A stretch of 64,000 nt of DNA from Eucalyptus grandis (GCF_016545825.1 NC_052614.1:310001-374000), one strand, 5' to 3'; counted from the stretch's first letter, positions 1 through 13,617 are shown. Numbers and translations are program-made. The notes: generated by a model from the sequence alone, not told the origin.

Positions 1-44
1 AAGAAGTCCCCCTAAAAGATTGAAACTTGATATAGTCTACTTAC

Positions 45-161
45 ACGTATGACCTGGGCTTGAGCTCTAATTTTCTGCAGTGTTATCTTCACTTGTTCTT
101 TCTTCTTCAAGTCAAGGGTGTATCTAAATCGACGAGAGGCGTTCAACACAAGTGCAGCTTG
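45..161 (-). CDS. Autoinhibited Ca2+-ATPase (ACA8/ACA10 type), coding exon 2
   Basis: Second coding exon of a plant type IIB P-type Ca2+-ATPase, read on the minus strand: 117 nt, 39 codons, phase 0 at both ends. The translation begins QAALVLNASRRFRYTLDLKK and ends with AQAQVIR. It is bounded by an AG acceptor (complement at 162-163) and a GTAAGT donor (complement at 39-44). From family knowledge, this segment is the basic amphipathic calmodulin-binding, autoinhibitory N-terminal helix of plasma-membrane ACA8/9/10 pumps, which export Ca2+ from the cytosol and are released from autoinhibition by Ca2+-calmodulin. It joins exon 1 exactly as in known ACAs (RRWR then QAALVLNASRRFRY). The catalytic domains, including the DKTGT motif, lie left of position 1, so integrity of the pump cannot be judged here. 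Confidence 0.93.
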
Positions 162-2572
162 CTACAAGCATACATAATTAGGTAAATAAGGATTAAAGAA
201 TTCACAGCAATCCAAATAATTTATCAACTACAGAAGCAATCCGACGTCATCCAACTTCTATTTCACGATTTAGTCCAAAATAATATAGAAAGATGTCCCT
301 GGGAAAGGAAATAAAGTATAAAAAGCTTGTAAATCAGAACAGTATTGTGGCAATAGAAGTTTAACGGAGATATGTTAAATATGAGCCATGACATATAATG
401 ATGCCCTCTTTTCAAGTAGATGATGTGGAAAAGCATCCATATATGAATTGGAAAATCAATTTGGATAAATATTATTTAAAAACCAAAAAGAGAAACACCC
501 AAAAAAAAAAAAAAGTGGTAATAAACAGCAAGCCATGAAGAAGAGATCCCTTGTAACATAAAGAGTTTCTAAGTTTTGAGGTGTCTAGACTACCTTTTAC
601 ATTTGTAAATCTACACAATTCACATTTGCCTTTTATTTAATCCGTAATATCACATGATATTCCATAACTGGAAGAAAATTCATAGGTAGACGTCAGAAGT
701 TGTTGATAAGCGCAAGCAGAGAGGCTCTACATCACACAACTCACATGCACACAATCCCTAGAAGCGAAGTCACTTTCATAAGCATCTTAATAAGGAAAAT
801 CCAAACATATTTTTAACGCTCTTCTAGTCAAGAATCTAACAATGAAATCTTGCTCCAAGTATAGTTTTAAGAAATTCAAACAAAGTAGATCCCAACGGAC
901 TCTAGTGCTGACTAGATTAATCAAACTTGGGGAAAATAACCTAAATAATTACCATCTTCAAGTCCCTATAGAACACTAATCATTTTCCTTAGACCTTTCT
1001 AACCTTAATCTAGAATCATGCTCCAGGTTTACGAAAAAGGAAGTCAAACAGGCTACATTGCAATAGACCACCGATGCTCATAACAATATCATAATCCAAC
1101 TTGGGGATATATCATGGAGTAGCTATGATCTTGCAATGTCCAACAGGGCCTTGATTGTGTCATAGACCACTGACAAAATATTTTCAACAAAATTTTGCAA
1201 TCATGTCAATATCTTGAGACTCATGCCTTGTATGATCCGATGGTTAGCTTACTCTCCTCCAAATGGAGGAAATTAGACCTTGAATTGTCGACCTTTAAAC
1301 AATTAAATTCACCCAATTCATCCTCATCATGACAAATTATGCAGAACTTCAACAAAAATGGAGTAATACAACAATCAATGTCGTTCCTGAACAATATTTC
1401 CTTTCTTTGAGCAAACTCTCCCATAGAAGTTTCCAATCCATTCCTTCAACCTGTCCAATAGCACACAAACGTTCTCCTTAAAATTGCATTCATATTCCTA
1501 GACACATTCATTGGTTCATTCTTTGCCTCCTGTGTCACATCTTCATTGAACATTGATCTACCACGTGACCTTATTTAACATATGAGAAGTACGCACCAGT
1601 CAAGCTCTTTGTTGAATAGTCGAGCGTCTTGAGACTCCGCTCACCTCCAAACACATCACACAGTCCAAGTCATTGATACTCAGGCATATCTTTCTCGTTA
1701 CTTCATAACACCTCAACATCTTTGCATTGATAAGGAGAGGAAGAGTGATTGTGTTAGTTGACTGCCATCTATGACCTCACCAACTTTTGTTTACGGGTGC
1801 AATGAAAATCCACCCATCCTTCCAAAAACCTTACAAGAAACTTCAAACGTCAGGTCGATTCCTCAATCTTTCCATGAGAGAGTATGAACGATAGTTTCAA
1901 CTCGTCATTGGTTTCATGGGGAAGAAAAAGAACAGACGCACCTAGGATCCTTCTCATCAATCTCCCACTAACGTATAAAAGCAAGAATCATTTTTCCAAG
2001 TTGGGAAAGTGTGAAAAGTTCACAGAATAGGGCATGGTTTTGGCTCCACAGCAATAGCTTAACCCAAGCATGGATGGTCCACCTCAAACCAACTTTACCA
2101 AAACCAAAAACTTGGGTTTGATAAGTAGGTTTCACATTTTTGGGTTGATATTAATTGGCGTTATTTAAGATGATAATATTTGATGGAATAAATAGAACCT
2201 CGAATCCCACTGCCGCGATATAGTCTACATATATAATCACATTAAATGCTTAGTCCAATCTCGGCCTTTGAGCAACTGAGACGTTTTAAGACAATTTTAA
2301 ATGTTAATCGCCTTTTTCATCTACTCACGGTCCACACCGCAGACCAGAAAGATCACAGATCATTCACTTCACTTTTGGGTGCGCGCGAATCCAGCGAGAA
2401 CAAGAAGTCAAACATTTATACATATATAAATCAATGATGCGGCGCAGGTATTACTTCGAAAAGGAGACGGACAGATATGGACAATGAAGCGAAATGCGTT
2501 TGATTTAAACTGGATAGAAGAAATCACAAAGAGGATAAGTTGGGAGTAGGGCCCGTCCAAATAAAATACGAA

Positions 2573-2609
<37 letters not shown>

Positions 2610-2638
2610 AGAAAGCGGAATAGAACAGAATAGATTAC
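162..2638 (-). other. Intron 1 of the ACA-type Ca2+-ATPase gene
   Basis: GT...AG intron of 2,477 nt between the two coding exons on the minus strand. The short ORFs in it are chance: they lack conserved motifs and stops are dense in all frames. The 5' end of the intron carries a GA/CT microsatellite at 2578-2606. I see no transposon termini in it. Confidence 0.85.
2578..2606. repeat. (GA)n microsatellite in ACA intron 1
   Basis: About 14 uninterrupted GA units on the plus strand. In the gene's sense it is a CT tract beginning roughly 30 nt downstream of the exon 1 donor. Confidence 0.95.
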
Positions 2639-2800
2639 CCTCCAACGCCTGAGACGATCCAGGGGGACGTGCTTAGTGCCGGTGATGTCGAAAGGATCAT
2701 CGGAGGGCTCGTGCGCCTCGGAGCGCCTGCCTCCGGCCTCCAAATCATTCCGGCGCCTGTAAGGCGAAGAACCTCTGTTCTGCATCTCCAGCTCGGCCAT
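2639..2800 (-). CDS. Autoinhibited Ca2+-ATPase (ACA8/ACA10 type), coding exon 1 with start codon
   Basis: First coding exon, 162 nt, 54 codons. The start is the first ATG after an in-frame stop (complement at 2798-2800) and gives MAELEMQNRGSSPYRRR; a second Met five residues on is a possible alternative start. The residues SDDPFDI...LDRLRRWR are the typical N-terminus of ACA8/ACA10-like plasma-membrane or endomembrane Ca2+ pumps. The Trp in RRWR corresponds to the position that anchors calmodulin in this family. The exon ends at a GTAATC donor (complement at 2633-2638). Exon 2 follows at 45-161 after a 2,477-nt intron. The rest of the gene is outside the window. The assignment rests on recalled family sequence, but both exons and the splice junction agree. 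I cannot decide between ACA8, ACA9 and ACA10 orthology. Confidence 0.9.
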
Positions 2801-4140
2801 TCTGTACTGTCGCAGGAGGGACGACACCGACGGTCACCCGCTGGACCCGCTGGACCCGCTTATCTGCAAATCGCCAACCGAAAAAACACCATTGTTCAGT
2901 CTTCAGTGTCACCACACACACACTGACGGGTGAAGGAAAGCCGCAAGTAAGGAGTGTAGCTTCAACAAGGGGGGCCAATGGTCGTTCGATTAGGTAGTTT
3001 GTCGCTCTCCGTCACCAAACCTCAGTGAAGAAGCCTCTCACCACTCGAACCGTGATGTAGAAGCGATTGTTCGAGAACATTACCAGTGTCCCAAAGCGAT
3101 AAGGTGGCGTCAAATCCCAAAAAGAAACCCCATAAATCGAACAGCGAACATGGAACACAGTAGAAGAACGGACGAAATAACCCACCACCACCTCTCCTTT
3201 TTTTCAACTTATCCTCAAAAACATTGTCGACCTCGTTCGGAATCCTCCCTCTTACCTTATCCTCTCTCTCTCTCTCTCGCTCGAGGAGGTAGGACCTTTC
3301 GAAATGATGGAGGCGCTGAAAATGCACGATGAATGTGGGGGAGAAGCAGACGGTTACGAGTGGGGTGGAGACGAAGAACCCTGAGATGAGCTGAAGAAGA
3401 AGAAGAGATCTGCCGGCCTTGGGACGGAGAACCGGCGGTGCAAGCGCACAGTGAATGGAAATCAAATCGAGAAAGCATGCGCCAGATTGCGTAACACCAT
3501 TTTGTCCAAGACAGTACAGATTTACGCTTGGTTTGCAGGCCGCCACGTACCAATAACAACGGACAGCGCACTGGACAGGCCAAGAGATCTCCAGAAGCTT
3601 CAAAGAAGAGAAAAAGGCTCATGGGACTTGGCAACACAGTCTGTGTCGGCAAAGTAGGTTATTATGTCGGCAAGGGACACGTTGCTCCTTCTCCCATCAT
3701 TCAGCAAGCCACGCTCTGCCGCTCGACCTTCTCACCTGAAACCATTCGTTTCTGTTCTTTCTTTTGCGTCTCTGGTGTGTAATCATCGAAGCATATGCTC
3801 TAATCGATTCATTGCATATGCTCACCCCTTTATTCTGGGTCCAACTGGGCTCCCTCCAAGTTCAACAAATATGAATAGAAACGGTGCCAGTGTGTAATGC
3901 TTACCCTTTCCCGTATTCGAGCTTCACGGGGAATTGGTGGACCTTACGCGTGTCCACGTCGTGGTGTGAGTGCGATCTTTTGACTCGATCGTGTCTGATC
4001 ACTTCCCGCTGCCGACGGCTATATAACAAGCAAAGACAAAGACACCCGCTTCACTAATTGCGGCAGCTCATCATAAAATATCGATTGATCATGAACAAAT
4101 ATAAAGGATTCAGTGGTTTTTCCGTGTGAATAAAAGGAAA
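2801..4140 (-). promoter_or_regulatory. Presumed 5' leader and promoter region of the ACA-type gene
   Basis: Gene-free stretch directly upstream of the ACA start codon. It has higher GC than the intergenic DNA beyond about 4.2 kb, and includes a CT microsatellite at about 3262-3280. No TATA box or start site can be fixed by eye, and the ORFs here have no recognisable protein. The role is inferred only from position. Confidence 0.35.
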
Positions 4141-5715
4141 AGTAGGGATCACAACCGTGTTGAAGAATGAAGTCGGCAGAGATTCACACGGAAGGTTCAC
4201 CAGTGATGGGCTCTCAGACCGGGGCATGTATGCTTCAGTTCGTTTTCCAAACTTACCAGAAAGCGTGTCTATCTCTTTTGTATAAACGGTTCAGCTTCTG
4301 CTTTCCATTGCTGTATGTTAGGCTTACCGCGTCGATACGATATTTCTTGCTCGGAGTCCCTTCTTTCAAAGATTGATGTCAGCTGAAGAATATCTTTCAG
4401 ATTCCTAATTAAAGATGAATTCCGAAATTGCCATTGGAAGATCTATCAAATTGTCATACCTAATCTTTCGAAGATGTGAATGTTTCCCTTTAAGTCGACA
4501 CATCTGCCTTTTAAAAATCTTTCTAGGATTTCAATTTACACATTCATAAGTTGAATAAAATCCTTGAATATTGATCTTGATACCTTTTTCTCATGCTTGA
4601 AGAAATGGGTGAGTCTCTCATGCTCGAAGAAACGGGTGAGTGGCATTGAATTTGGGTCGAATTAAAATGGCCCAATCCAAATAAACCAATTTAACCTATT
4701 TTGACTTATTTCCATTCAATATAAACCTAGTGACCCATATCTCATCCTTATTACTAAAATACTTTTTTATTTAACTAAATCTAGCAAAATCCATACTCAT
4801 ACTGAGGTGATAGTGCAAAGTATGAGCACGAGATCAAATGAAAGCAAGAGAGACTAAAGAGAGTCATAGAGACCGGTTGAGTTTAAGTACATTATAAGCT
4901 CATTTAACATCCATATTATGTTGAACTCTATTATTTTAAACTCATTATAACTCATCTACTAAATATAACTAATCCATATAACAACTTAACTCGGTCAAGA
5001 AATGAGCCTATAGACAGGTCTACTTCTAATTTTGATAACACATGAGCATATGTATCTATCAAAATAATTTTACTTAACAACTATTTATCTTGTTTTTTAA
5101 CAGGTGGCCCGTTACTATATTTGGGTCGTTGGCACTAAGCTTGCTACATTACATTTAATTTGCCAAAGTGCATAATTCGCAGAACCTATAACGCCTCGAA
5201 TCCTATGATAAACGTAAGAAGTATTGTGAAGATTTATATAAGTAGGAAATGCTCTCAAAAGAATCATCACTTTGAGTACTTGTTTTGAGAGCTTGTCCCA
5301 CGTAAATCAAGCTCGGTTCTTACAATCCCCCCTCTCCATCCTTTACCATTTGATCTTTAAAGTTTAGCTCGTTGTTTTAGCTCAAACAATCGAAGTTCTT
5401 TTTTTTTCCATCTCATTGCATCGGTCATTGTACAGAAAACCCTGGTTGGAAATTGAAAAACCTCGGGAAAAGGTGAATGCAATTTGCACTTAGATTCCCA
5501 ATATCACAGAACATACGACTATCATAAAACCATGTCCTATCCTATCACCTCTTGGCTTCTTTTCCCTGGATATGCCGACGAAAAGAAATGCCTCAGCTTC
5601 AACTGGTTCCAACCACTAGGGTCAGGAGTAGGACACTAGCTAGAATACATAGAAGTCGGCAACGCGTTTGAAACGCTTTAAAGCTACTACCCATGCAAGT
5701 GCCATAGGATACTAA
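4141..5715. other. AT-rich intergenic DNA, nothing recognised
   Basis: No ORF with family features, no convincing terminal repeats and no RNA gene seen. Confidence 0.5.
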
Positions 5716-6391
5716 GGGCGCGTTTGGTAACGATTCGTTCTCTGAACTGATTCGACCGAAATGATTATTTCGATTCTGCTTCCCAGAACCCGATTATAAA
5801 AAAACTCGTTTGGTAACAAATAAAATTTCGATTACGGAATAGAAAAAGAATAGAAATGCGTTTAGTAACTATATAAAATTTCTATTCCAATTCTTTTTTA
5901 ATTACCTTTTAGATTAAAATAAATTTGATATTGAATTTTCATAAACAATTCACGATTAATTATATTTTTATACTAAGTAATAAAAATATTAACTAATCAA
6001 TTTTTATTATATAGTAAATAATAAACCATAGTATAAACTATACTAATATCCCTACAATATGTAATAAATAAAAATACTAAATTATAACATAAAATTAAAT
6101 ATGTATTCTATATACAACAAATATATATTTCATACTAGGAAGAAATAAAAATAAAATATAGAAATAATTTTTTTTTTGATTCGGCACTTTTGATTCTCTT
6201 TTTTGATTCTCGGACGGAGAATCATATTTTTTCTGATTCTGAATTCTTGTCCAAAACTGATTCTGGGAGTAAATTTGTTCCCAGAATCAGTTTTAGACAA
6301 AAAATTTACCAAACGCGATTATGTTCCTAAACTGATTTTGGGAACAAAAAATCAGAATCAGGCACTGTTTGGATGGTTGCCAAACACGGCC
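5716..6391. mobile_element. PIF/Harbinger-like MITE, AT-rich type
   Basis: Element of 676 bp with terminal inverted repeats: left GGGCGCGTTTGGTAAC; the complement of the right end reads GGCCGTGTTTGGCAAC. It is flanked by a 3-bp direct repeat TAA (5713-5715 and 6392-6394). The 3-bp duplication and GTTTGG-type ends fit Tourist/PIF-Harbinger non-autonomous elements. The interior is AT-rich, with inverted copies of a gattctgg-type word at about 6180-6350, and has no GC-rich core. It encodes no transposase. Confidence 0.8.
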
Positions 6392-7471
6392 TAACTAAAC
6401 GCACTCATATGGCCTCTGGTTTTCTGACAACTCCTATGTGGTTTTGCTTTGGCATATTAACACAACATATAATAATTCACCTCTGCTAAACTATCTAATG
6501 TAAAGCTTGAATGATAGCCGTAAAAGGAGGAGGAGAATAAGGGATCTCATTCGTCATGCAATAAGAGTCTAACTTTAATTTCATTTCTATTGTGGCCAAT
6601 TGTTTAAATGCATAAATAAGAAAAGCGAGTGCACGAATGAAAAGAGAAGATGCAGTATTTATAGTCGGCTGTAGTTATGTCGATATGCATATTTTGATTT
6701 TTCCTTTTCAAAGAACTTTTCACTTTTTATATGTTTGGGCACAAAGTCACATATATACGCGTATGTGTATATTATGTGCTTGTATATGACGGCAATAAAG
6801 AAACGATATTTAGACGTACTCTCTCTTTATCTATTTTCTAATATTTAAAATCAATAAAAGATAAAACGTTTATAGATGACATTAGATAAAGATTACTGGT
6901 CAAATGAAATTATGCCATGTGACAATCACAAAGGCAAAGTGAATTACCGTGACAATAGATTCAAGCATTCTTTCACCACCTGCTTTTACTAAATCAAATA
7001 GATATGCATATTCCATATAAGGTGATTTCGCAAAAAAATTTAAATGTCAATTTTCTATATACAAATGACTGTGTGTACAATAAACTTTACCAGTGCCGTG
7101 ATTTCTCCAAATGAAAATACACATTAGAAGTGATCAAGACATAATTGCACAAAGAAGGGACTAATCTGATTATCTAGACAATAGTCCAATTGGTTGATTT
7201 CCTCTTGTTCTATTATTTTGTTCTTACAACAATGATATATTATGTGATTATGATGTTATTGTATTTCCTTATATGTTTAAGTTTTGGTGTGAACTTTACA
7301 ATCGTGTGCTTAAAGCTACAGATTCCCAAAAATAAAAGTAGTATCTTAGGTGATTTTAAAGTATATCTTAAATGGTTTGATTTTCCTTTATTATCACTAA
7401 AATTTTGGTTTATTTTTGTTTACGAGTTTAAACTATATACTCTAGACATATATCCATAATTTTCTAAGCTA

Positions 7472-8013
7472 CAGTGGTTAATTTAATAATAAAATTTTCA
7501 GTTTGGTTAATTTAGTCCTAAATTTTTTTGACAATTTTTTAATGTAATTTTTCTGGCCAATTTTGGCCGAAAATTGCCAGTTTTCTTTTCTTTTATTCCA
7601 CTATTCATCTTGTCATGGGTGCCTCCGCGATGGCCAGGGACCCTCATTGGCCATTGGGTAAGGGCGCGAAGACTTCGCCAACCGTGGGCAAGGATCAAAG
7701 AGGACCACAAAGACTCGCTTGCAAACAACGAGGGCTTGCAAGCCATCATCGAGGCCTCAACCTCGCCAACCCTTCCAAGAAGATGAACAATTGAAAAGAA
7801 TAGAAAAGAAACTTTCAAAAAATGTTAAATGTTCAAAAAAATTAAAAATTACAATAATCATTAATGGCAACATAGGCCATACCACTTTGGGTGGATAATG
7901 ATCATGTTAGCAATTTTTAATCAAAATTGATCAAAAATACTACATCGAAAAATCGTTAAAAATTCAAGACAAAATTCGTCAACTTAAACAGTTTATGACT
8001 AAATTAGCCGCTG
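7472..8013. mobile_element. Foldback/MITE element with GC-rich centre
   Basis: The left end CAGTGGTTAATTTAAT and the complement of the right end CAGCGGCTAATTTAGTC are inverted repeats, flanked by TA on both sides (7470-7471 and 8014-8015). That would fit a Stowaway/mariner-type TA duplication. The arms are AT-rich; the centre (about 7615-7790) is GC-rich, with repeated gcctcgcc and ggcca words. The ORFs in the centre are compositional artefacts. The superfamily is uncertain because a 2-bp flank is weak evidence. Confidence 0.55.
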
Positions 8014-9189
8014 TAAAATAGATTTAGGACTTTTGGACTATTTTCCTCTATCATTGTGTAGTATTTGTGCCAACAAGGTCTTGGTCTAGATGCCAAGGTA
8101 ATTTGTTTCTCTCTACTAGATTTAAGTCTTATTGGGAGCACTCTAAAACTAAAATCTTAAATGCACAGCACAAATTTTACAGAATGTCCTTGAGATCAAA
8201 CTATATGAGATGCACAAAAGTTAGAAAGCAAACTCATATTTAAGTTCAATTACAAACTATTCTTTAGACATACCATTGAAACTTACATGAAATTAAAACA
8301 CTATATCGATACAATAGTTAAAAGTATAAATTCACAAGATAAGTGATTCATGACATATTTATAATAAAAGATGCTCTCCCTATCCATTAAATTAAAAGAC
8401 CAAATCTTCAAGTTTTTCTCGATATATGCAACTTCCCGTTTATTTCTGAGTTTTTCCTTCTCGGAAAAGGGAAAAACTAAACTATATAATATCTACTTAT
8501 CCATACTAACATAGAACTGGCTTCCAAATTTTGGAATCCGCTCCCTAAATAGATGAAATTCGAAGAATAAATTTCATGAGTTTCTTACCAAACATGAGGA
8601 CGAATACTATTGGAAAGTAATGACAATATAATCTGTACAATTGTAATTTCTATTGAATATTTTATCACTTAACAAATTAAGCAAATGCTTCCTTAATGAT
8701 TTGCAACTTAAAACAATTAATTTTTTTTTGAACAGGTAAAACAATTAATTAAGCTGTGTTACTAGAGTTTATCAAATGCACTTAATGACATTAATTGTTT
8801 GAAATATCAATCTTAATTTTCATTAATTAGAGAATAGACATGATGTTATTACTCACACGACGAGCTAAATATCTATCTTGAACCGGTGGTTCTCCTTTGA
8901 TAAATAGTTGGATTCAAATTTATAAAAAATTCAACCTACTCACATCACATCACCGCCGTTTGGCATTTTCTATTGACGCAGGAAAATAGAACTTTATACA
9001 CGAGTCTCAGAAGATACCCAGCACAGCCCCACTATCCCCATAACTCTAAGCGAGAGTGAGATGGAAAGTAGATACTAACAGTCAGATCGGAGGCAGCAGC
9101 AAGTTCAACCCTTTATGCCTAATTAGGAAAGAAGAGAGAACAGTTGTCCATCTTTGAGGAAGAGAATGCAACAAAGGGAAAGCAAGATG

Positions 9190-9434
9190 AAGATGTTGAA
9201 CTATTCGTCTGATGAACTTTGAAGCATTCTTTGCACAAAGTAATGATTGCACAGCTGGAATCTCTCAGAATCTCGTAACGCAAATCACTCAAGGCATGAA
9301 AAGTCGAATCAAGATGTTGAACCATTCGTCTGATGAACTTCGAAGCATTCTTTGCACAAAGTAATGATGGCATAGCTGGAATCTATCGCTCAGAATCTCG
9401 TAGTACAAATCACTCAAAGCTTGAAAAGTCGAAT
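9190..9434. repeat. Tandem duplication, two units of about 121 bp
   Basis: Unit 1 starts at 9190 (aagatgttgaactattcg) and unit 2 at 9311 (aagatgttgaaccattcg). They are about 90% identical and include the shared string gcattctttgcacaaagtaa. The minus-strand ORF across the units (9119-9373) has no recognised domain and reads the two units in different frames, so it is unlikely to be a conserved protein. Confidence 0.85.
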
Positions 9435-9506
9435 CAGAAGCTTACCAAGTACTGTCCCCGTAGGCGCCCCTCCAAAAGAAACCCAAGTCTGTCCACGAAC
9501 TTCGAG

Positions 9507-9544
9507 AGCTCTCAGCTCAGCTCAGCTCAGCTCAGCTCAGCTCC
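9507..9544. repeat. (CTCAG)n pentanucleotide repeat
   Basis: Seven or so tandem CTCAG units within gagctctcagctcag..., ending at gctccg. Confidence 0.9.
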
Positions 9545-12500
9545 GAAACGCAAAGAAGGTGAGATGCTCCTTTTATATAGTTGTTTTAAACCTAAGAACC
9601 TCACTTAGTCGCAACTCCAACCTCCCGGTCAGTCCCGCACATGAAGCTGACTATTTTTTTCCAAATTATTCACTTCACCTCTTAGACTGTAGGGCTTACT
9701 TTTGGTCTGCTTGTTATTTTTCTCCAGTATTGCTTTACCATGTGGGAAGGAATCACTTCTTCTTTTGGAAAGCTCTAGTGATACCGAAATTTTTAATTTT
9801 AATTGGGCTCACGTTTTTTTTCAATCCCATTGTCGACTCCCAATACCCCTACCACGTCCACTCTTGATTTTAAATTATTCTTACATTTTTTTTTCATCTT
9901 TTTTGATTTCAATTTTATGAGAAGACAAAGCTACCATCGATACTCTCAAAGAACATTTCTATATGTCAAATGCGGAACCCACTCTTGATTTTTATTTATT
10001 ATTTCTTACTTTTTTTCCTTCTTTTATGATTTCTTCTTCTTCTTTTCTCCTTCTCCATCTGGGACGAAACTAACATTTTTCTCTTAAAAAAAATTAATTG
10101 GGAAATAGGTAACTAGTTATTGTGTTATTGAGGTGTACATTTCTCGTCTTTTATTTTGTACTAGGAAACCATTATTCTAAAAATACCATAAACACAAGTA
10201 AGAGAGAAAAGAATCATTTGCTAGTTTTAATATGCCTTTCATTTAACTAAACTTCGATATGTGTTTCAACCAAAAAAAAAAAAAAAAATTGATATGCGTC
10301 ATTATATTATTGTCTATATATTTCAACTGCTCAACTTGTATTTTATTCAGCTAATCCAATGGTCCAATTGTATCTATTTGTCATGTCATCATTGCAAGAT
10401 TAAAGAGAATAAAAATATCTCAAAGTTAAGTACATTAAAAATCCTAAACATCCATGTTATCAAACAAAATGCTAAAGAAATGCTTCCTAAAACATTATTG
10501 TTCATGCTCCCTGGACATCCATCGGGGATGTAAGAAGTTTTTTCTTTCGCTAAAATTGAAGCCAAAAGAAAAATGAGAAAAGGAATAAGAAATAATCTTA
10601 AATCAAAAAGAACTGTAAGGAATAATATAGTCAATCTAAAATGATAAGGAGGTGTCAAGAATTCAATACGCGGATAGAAATAGCGCGAGTCTCTCCAAAA
10701 ATTATATAGATGGCAAGTCCAGCCGCCCATACCCTTATAGCATGCCACTTTCAACCCTTTCACGATCGGCGAGGAAAGAGAGTTGCACCGAGATCTCTCT
10801 AATTTTTCTTAAAGTAAAGGACACCTTTGCTTCGTCGGTGCCCCGTTGGATCTCTCTATACATACTGTGGAAAAATAAGCCATGGAAAGCTGCTTCTCTG
10901 TGAAGTCTTCTGACGCTAGCTGCAATATTTACTTAAGCTTTAAGTTTCTGATGGACCACATGCAAATTGATCAGAAGGCGCGTACAAAGTCTTTGGTATC
11001 TATTCCAGCACTCGTCAGATCCGCCCAAACTCTTCCCGAACATTTCCCTGATCTCTGCCATTTTCTTCTCTCTCTCTCTCTCTCTTTTCATTTCAATCGA
11101 TAACCAAAATTAACTTAGGTACAGCTGTAATTTGTATTTATGTTATTTCATTTCTGGAATTTATGAGGGAGAAATTGACTAGGGACATGGAAGTTCTCTC
11201 CACTAAAATAGACATACGATGAAGTAAGTACTGACACTAGAACAGCAATACCGAGTATATACCGTAAGACCGATACACTAAATTGGGTTATTAACTGATG
11301 CGGTAGGTTTTACCCCGGCGTTTGATGCGCGGCCATGTTTAACATCGAATAAAGGCCGCAGTCATCGCGCAGTGAACCATTACGTTTGAGTAATTTCTGC
11401 AGCATCCCGTTCTCTATGGCGATTCTTGTTTGTACACTGGGAAAACGATGACATTTGCATAGCAAATGACACAATAAACTACTCTTCTTGGTTGTCTTTT
11501 TGGTTTTTTTTTTTTTCTTTATACGGGATAAGCGCGATGTCCGGTAGATTTCGCCGTTCTAAGTTTTTCTAGAGAGCCGAAAGTTATGCTGCGAAGCTTC
11601 CGAGGAGAATGACTCACCTTTGTGGCCAAAGCTAGACCGCCGTTGCCCCCGGCCGAACTTGTAAATCAGCGGTAAAGCTCGAGGAGGCCCTTTTAAAAGC
11701 CGGAAAAGCGGCATGTGTCGCCGCGGAGCTTTCTATGGGTGGAAACAAGTTGGAAACGCGGAGGGGGTTGCCTTCGAATGCAGAAAAGCGGTGAAGCTGG
11801 TTTCTTCTTTCTGGGATCAAGCTATGGCTTTAACGCGTTGCACGGTAGCGACGACCGAGAGACAGCCCACTAACTTTCTTGGTGACATTAGTCTATGACG
11901 ATTTGGGGACAAGGGTAGTTACAACTGAACCCCCTTTGTCCCAGTTGTCTCATCAACCGCGAAATTTCCTAGAAGTTTACCCAAGACGTCTCCAACACGT
12001 CGATTCTCCTTTTACATTTTCTACTGTCGAGTCCTTTATCTTGGGCTCTCTGCCTAGCCGAGAGCATCCAATAACTTACTTCCAAAGCGAAAGGTAAGCC
12101 CGACTACACAGTGAGTATAAGAGAAGAGCAGAGCCGTACAGATACATTATTTGATGCGAGACCAAGCTCTGAAACGGCTGGCTGGAACTGAGGTCGGAGT
12201 AGCTTCTCACGGGAAGCTCCTCCAAGATTCTACTCCCTTCCTGACGAGAAGATTCAAGAGCTGAATTCGTAATTCGGGTGGAGCCATTTGGCACCCATTT
12301 TTCCAACCAACGACACGTTGGATGGACCCCATCTTTGGGCCCTTGGCTGGAAAAATGTCGCATGATACCGCCAGCATCTTATTCCTAGTCTTAGAGCGAT
12401 TAGCGAACTTTCAACTCGCTGTTGTGCCTAATTAAAGTTCCTTTTTTACCTTCAGACATTCCCGCATGGAATTCTTCTCTTCATTCCCAACCCACACCCT

Positions 12501-13585
12501 TAGCTTCAGGTAGATTTGACCTATCTATCCATGCAAAATGGTGGCACCAAAAAGCAATCTTTAAGATAGGAAACAATTTTCTTTCTTGTAGCTTATCGTA
12601 TCGAAAAACTCCATGCCAACGATTGAAGGGAGATGACATGAATATAAGACTTATAAATTCTATAAACAAATAATGTGAAAACATCTAACGCTTACAAAGG
12701 AATAAATGTTGCAAATTCAAGTTGAACAAAATCAAAAGAACTAATAACTAAAGAATCTGATTAAGGTAACGCACTTTCCAGAAGTTATAATTCTTTTTCC
12801 AAGAATTCTACCTTTTAGCATATATCATCTCACAAAAAATACGATGATGTACTTTGGAACGCTCTTCAACTATTAATTCGAAACCAATTAAAGATATATA
12901 AAAATATTAAAAATATTTTTAAAAAAAAAGGCACGAAGAGGAATCTTCACTACACTTTTTAAATTTAGTTTTCGTTGAATCTATCTTAAAGCTTTAAAAA
13001 AAGAAACAATCGTGTTGATTCGGAAGCAATTGTCTTTTGCATTTAATCGGATGAAGAAATGAACCGGTTTGGAAGCATCAACAAATCATGCTTCACCGCT
13101 TGAAAAGCAATCATGAGAAGCCGCAATCCTTATCCACTGTGTCTGTGTCGGCTTCTGAGGTCGGTCAACGAAACCCGCGTGATAGCATTAATGTTTCCCG
13201 TCTCTCTCTTTCTTTTCTCTAAAATATTAGGTGGAGCTATGCTAACATTCTTAGCGCAAGTCCATTTTGCAAGCAACACAGGCCCACTTTTAAGAAAACC
13301 TGCAACCCACTCTCTCTCCTTCGTTTCTCTCTCTTCTTCGCCGTTTCTTTGTCATTTTTTTCCCCTTTTTTTATTTTCTTTCCCTTTGGCCTGTTGTCGA
13401 CAACAAACAAGGGTCGCTTTCACCGAATTTGGCAGGGGCTCGACCCTCACGGCCAGGAAGGTTGTCCTTGCCAAGATTTGGGAGGTGACGACATCAGAGC
13501 TTTAGGGGACCTCGAGGATGTAAGGGCTAAGGGAGGTCTCGAGGTCGTGGACGACAAGGGGCTTGGGGTTGTTCTTGGATTGAGG

Positions 13586-13617
<32 letters not shown>

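Noticed and set aside
2801..2827. Extension of the ACA N-terminus to residue string MSSLLRQYR
   Set aside because: The codon at 2825-2827 is GTG, not ATG, and an in-frame stop lies just upstream.
2745..2978. Alternative upstream minus-strand ORF over the ACA leader
   Set aside because: Different frame from the ACA exon; no family match. The true start is the ATG at 2800.
9119..9373. 84-codon minus-strand ORF as a gene
   Set aside because: It reads the two units of a tandem duplication in different frames and matches no family I know.
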